Source: Pseudomonas sp. Irchel 3E13 (lineage in GTDB: Bacteria; Pseudomonadota; Gammaproteobacteria; Pseudomonadales; Pseudomonadaceae). From it: a stretch of 64,000 bases of DNA. Positions within the stretch are counted from its first letter, which is position 1, and each line of letters begins with the position of its first letter. Shown one piece after another: positions 63,554 to 64,000 of this stretch. A program made the translations under genes and the position numbers. The notes under the pieces were generated by a model. That model did not search any database. It worked only from the letters and a program-made list of their open reading frames with translations, and was not told where the DNA came from. The stretch lies in contig NZ_FYDX01000002.1 of NCBI RefSeq assembly GCF_900187455.1, positions 62,001 through 126,000 on the forward strand. Direction: 5' to 3'.

Positions 63554-64000
63554 TGGGCAAGGATCCTCCCGATCTCTGCGTGCTGCAGTTCCAGCTGGGC
63601 GCGCACCGTGGGGTTGTTCAGGTCGGGCTGCTTGCCTGCGTCGACCATGTTGAGGGGCTGTAGGTAGATATCACCGCCCTGTACCGGAGGCATGTTCTCC
63701 AGGCGCCGTATGTCGTTCACGCTCAGCCAGCCCCACTGGCGACCAATCGCGTAGGCCTCGTAGCGACTCTTCTGGTCACCACGGAGCAGGCCCGACAGGT
63801 TGAACTCGATGAAGTGGGTCCGTCGGTCCTTCGGCAGCAGGAAGTCACGCATCATCGCCTGCTCATGGCGCTTCACCCAGGGCAGCAGAGCGAACACCAC
63901 GAACTGGATCATCAGCTGCTCAAGCGTGTTGTAGTTCGACTTCTCCAGGTCATTGACCATGGGCAACGGGATCTTGTATATCCGCGCGATGTCCAGACCG
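63550..64000 (-). CDS. HK97-type portal protein (C-terminal part; cut by window edge)
   Basis: About 150 C-terminal residues are visible; the frame is open to base 64000 and reads DIARIYKIPLPMVNDLEKSN, the conserved portal motif. EAYAIGRQWGWLSVNDIRRL and ENMPPVQGGDIYLQPLNM are also typical. The portal is the DNA entry ring. More head genes (terminase) are expected to the right. Confidence 0.9.
   Translation of the reverse strand, partial: GLDIARIYKIPLPMVNDLEKSNYNTLEQLMIQFVVFALLPWVKRHEQAMMRDFLLPKDRRTHFIEFNLSGLLRGDQKSRYEAYAIGRQWGWLSVNDIRRLENMPPVQGGDIYLQPLNMVDAGKQPDLNNPTVRAQLELQHAEIGRILAQ

Larger units (their letters stand above)
42789..64000 (-). mobile_element. Prophage with HK97-like head and Mu-like contractile tail (left part)
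   Basis: Bounded on the left by the tRNA-Ser 3' fragment and open to the right. It carries head, connector, contractile tail, fibre, lysis and Dam genes, all on the minus strand, plus the Shedu-like cargo on the plus strand. No broken structural gene is seen. Integrase, repressor, replication and terminase genes are not in the window. Confidence 0.9.

Overview
The window looks like a chromosome segment of a fluorescent-group Pseudomonas. The codon use is GC-rich, and the neighbourhoods are typical of the genus: aceK, pxpABC, ptrB, ycgN, a hydroxyacid dehydrogenase followed by ycgL-rnd, cysK, and Pseudomonas-type palindromic repeats. Genus assignment rests on recognised protein families and gene order, not on a database search.

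Bases 1 to about 25,100 are core genome: the start of aceK, two tail-to-tail EamA exporters (one preceded by a valine-rich leader ORF), lpxO, cysK, an AsmA-like protein, a MoxR-VWA pair, the 5-oxoprolinase operon pxpABC, several small conserved proteins, oligopeptidase B, a TrmH-type methyltransferase, a zinc-motif-less M1/M61-like exported protein, ycgN, a nitroreductase, ycgL-rnd, eptA and ydcH.

Bases 25,160-34,625 are a surface-glycan or small-molecule decoration region. It holds a sulfotransferase and 2OG hydroxylase pair, a methyltransferase-glycosyltransferase fusion, a DegT aminotransferase, WbqC, a TylF-like methyltransferase, a beta-propeller glycosidase-like protein, a NeuD-like acyltransferase, a PhyH dioxygenase and an SGNH-like protein. 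Next come a small secreted protein, a two-gene opine dehydrogenase and EamA exporter unit, a 1-kb gene-free stretch, and a gtr-type three-gene cassette (GtrB-GtrA fusion, one-TM protein, GT-C-like polytopic protein) closed by a strong terminator. LpxO, EptA and the gtr cassette all point to lipopolysaccharide remodelling.

From 42,789 to the right edge lies a prophage. It begins at a displaced tRNA-Ser 3' end (minus strand), so the intact tRNA and probably the integrase lie beyond base 64,000. A diverged second copy of the attachment-end module sits 580 bp further in, and a decayed phage dam fragment lies outside the present junction, both suggesting repeated integration at this locus. The prophage reads right to left: HK97-type portal, S49 protease and capsid; connectors; a Mu-like contractile tail (sheath, tube, frameshifted tail chaperone, tape measure, gp43-gp48-like baseplate genes, fibre); GH19 endolysin; nested Rz/Rz1; and a Dam methylase. 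Between the Dam gene and the attachment end sits an AT-rich, oppositely oriented gene encoding a DUF4263 (Shedu-type) nuclease, a likely anti-phage cargo gene.

The most interesting items are the Shedu-like cargo gene, the poly-valine leader before an EamA exporter, the in-frame -1 slippery site in the tail chaperone gene, the duplicated attachment-end modules with a dam remnant, and the opine dehydrogenase-exporter pair.
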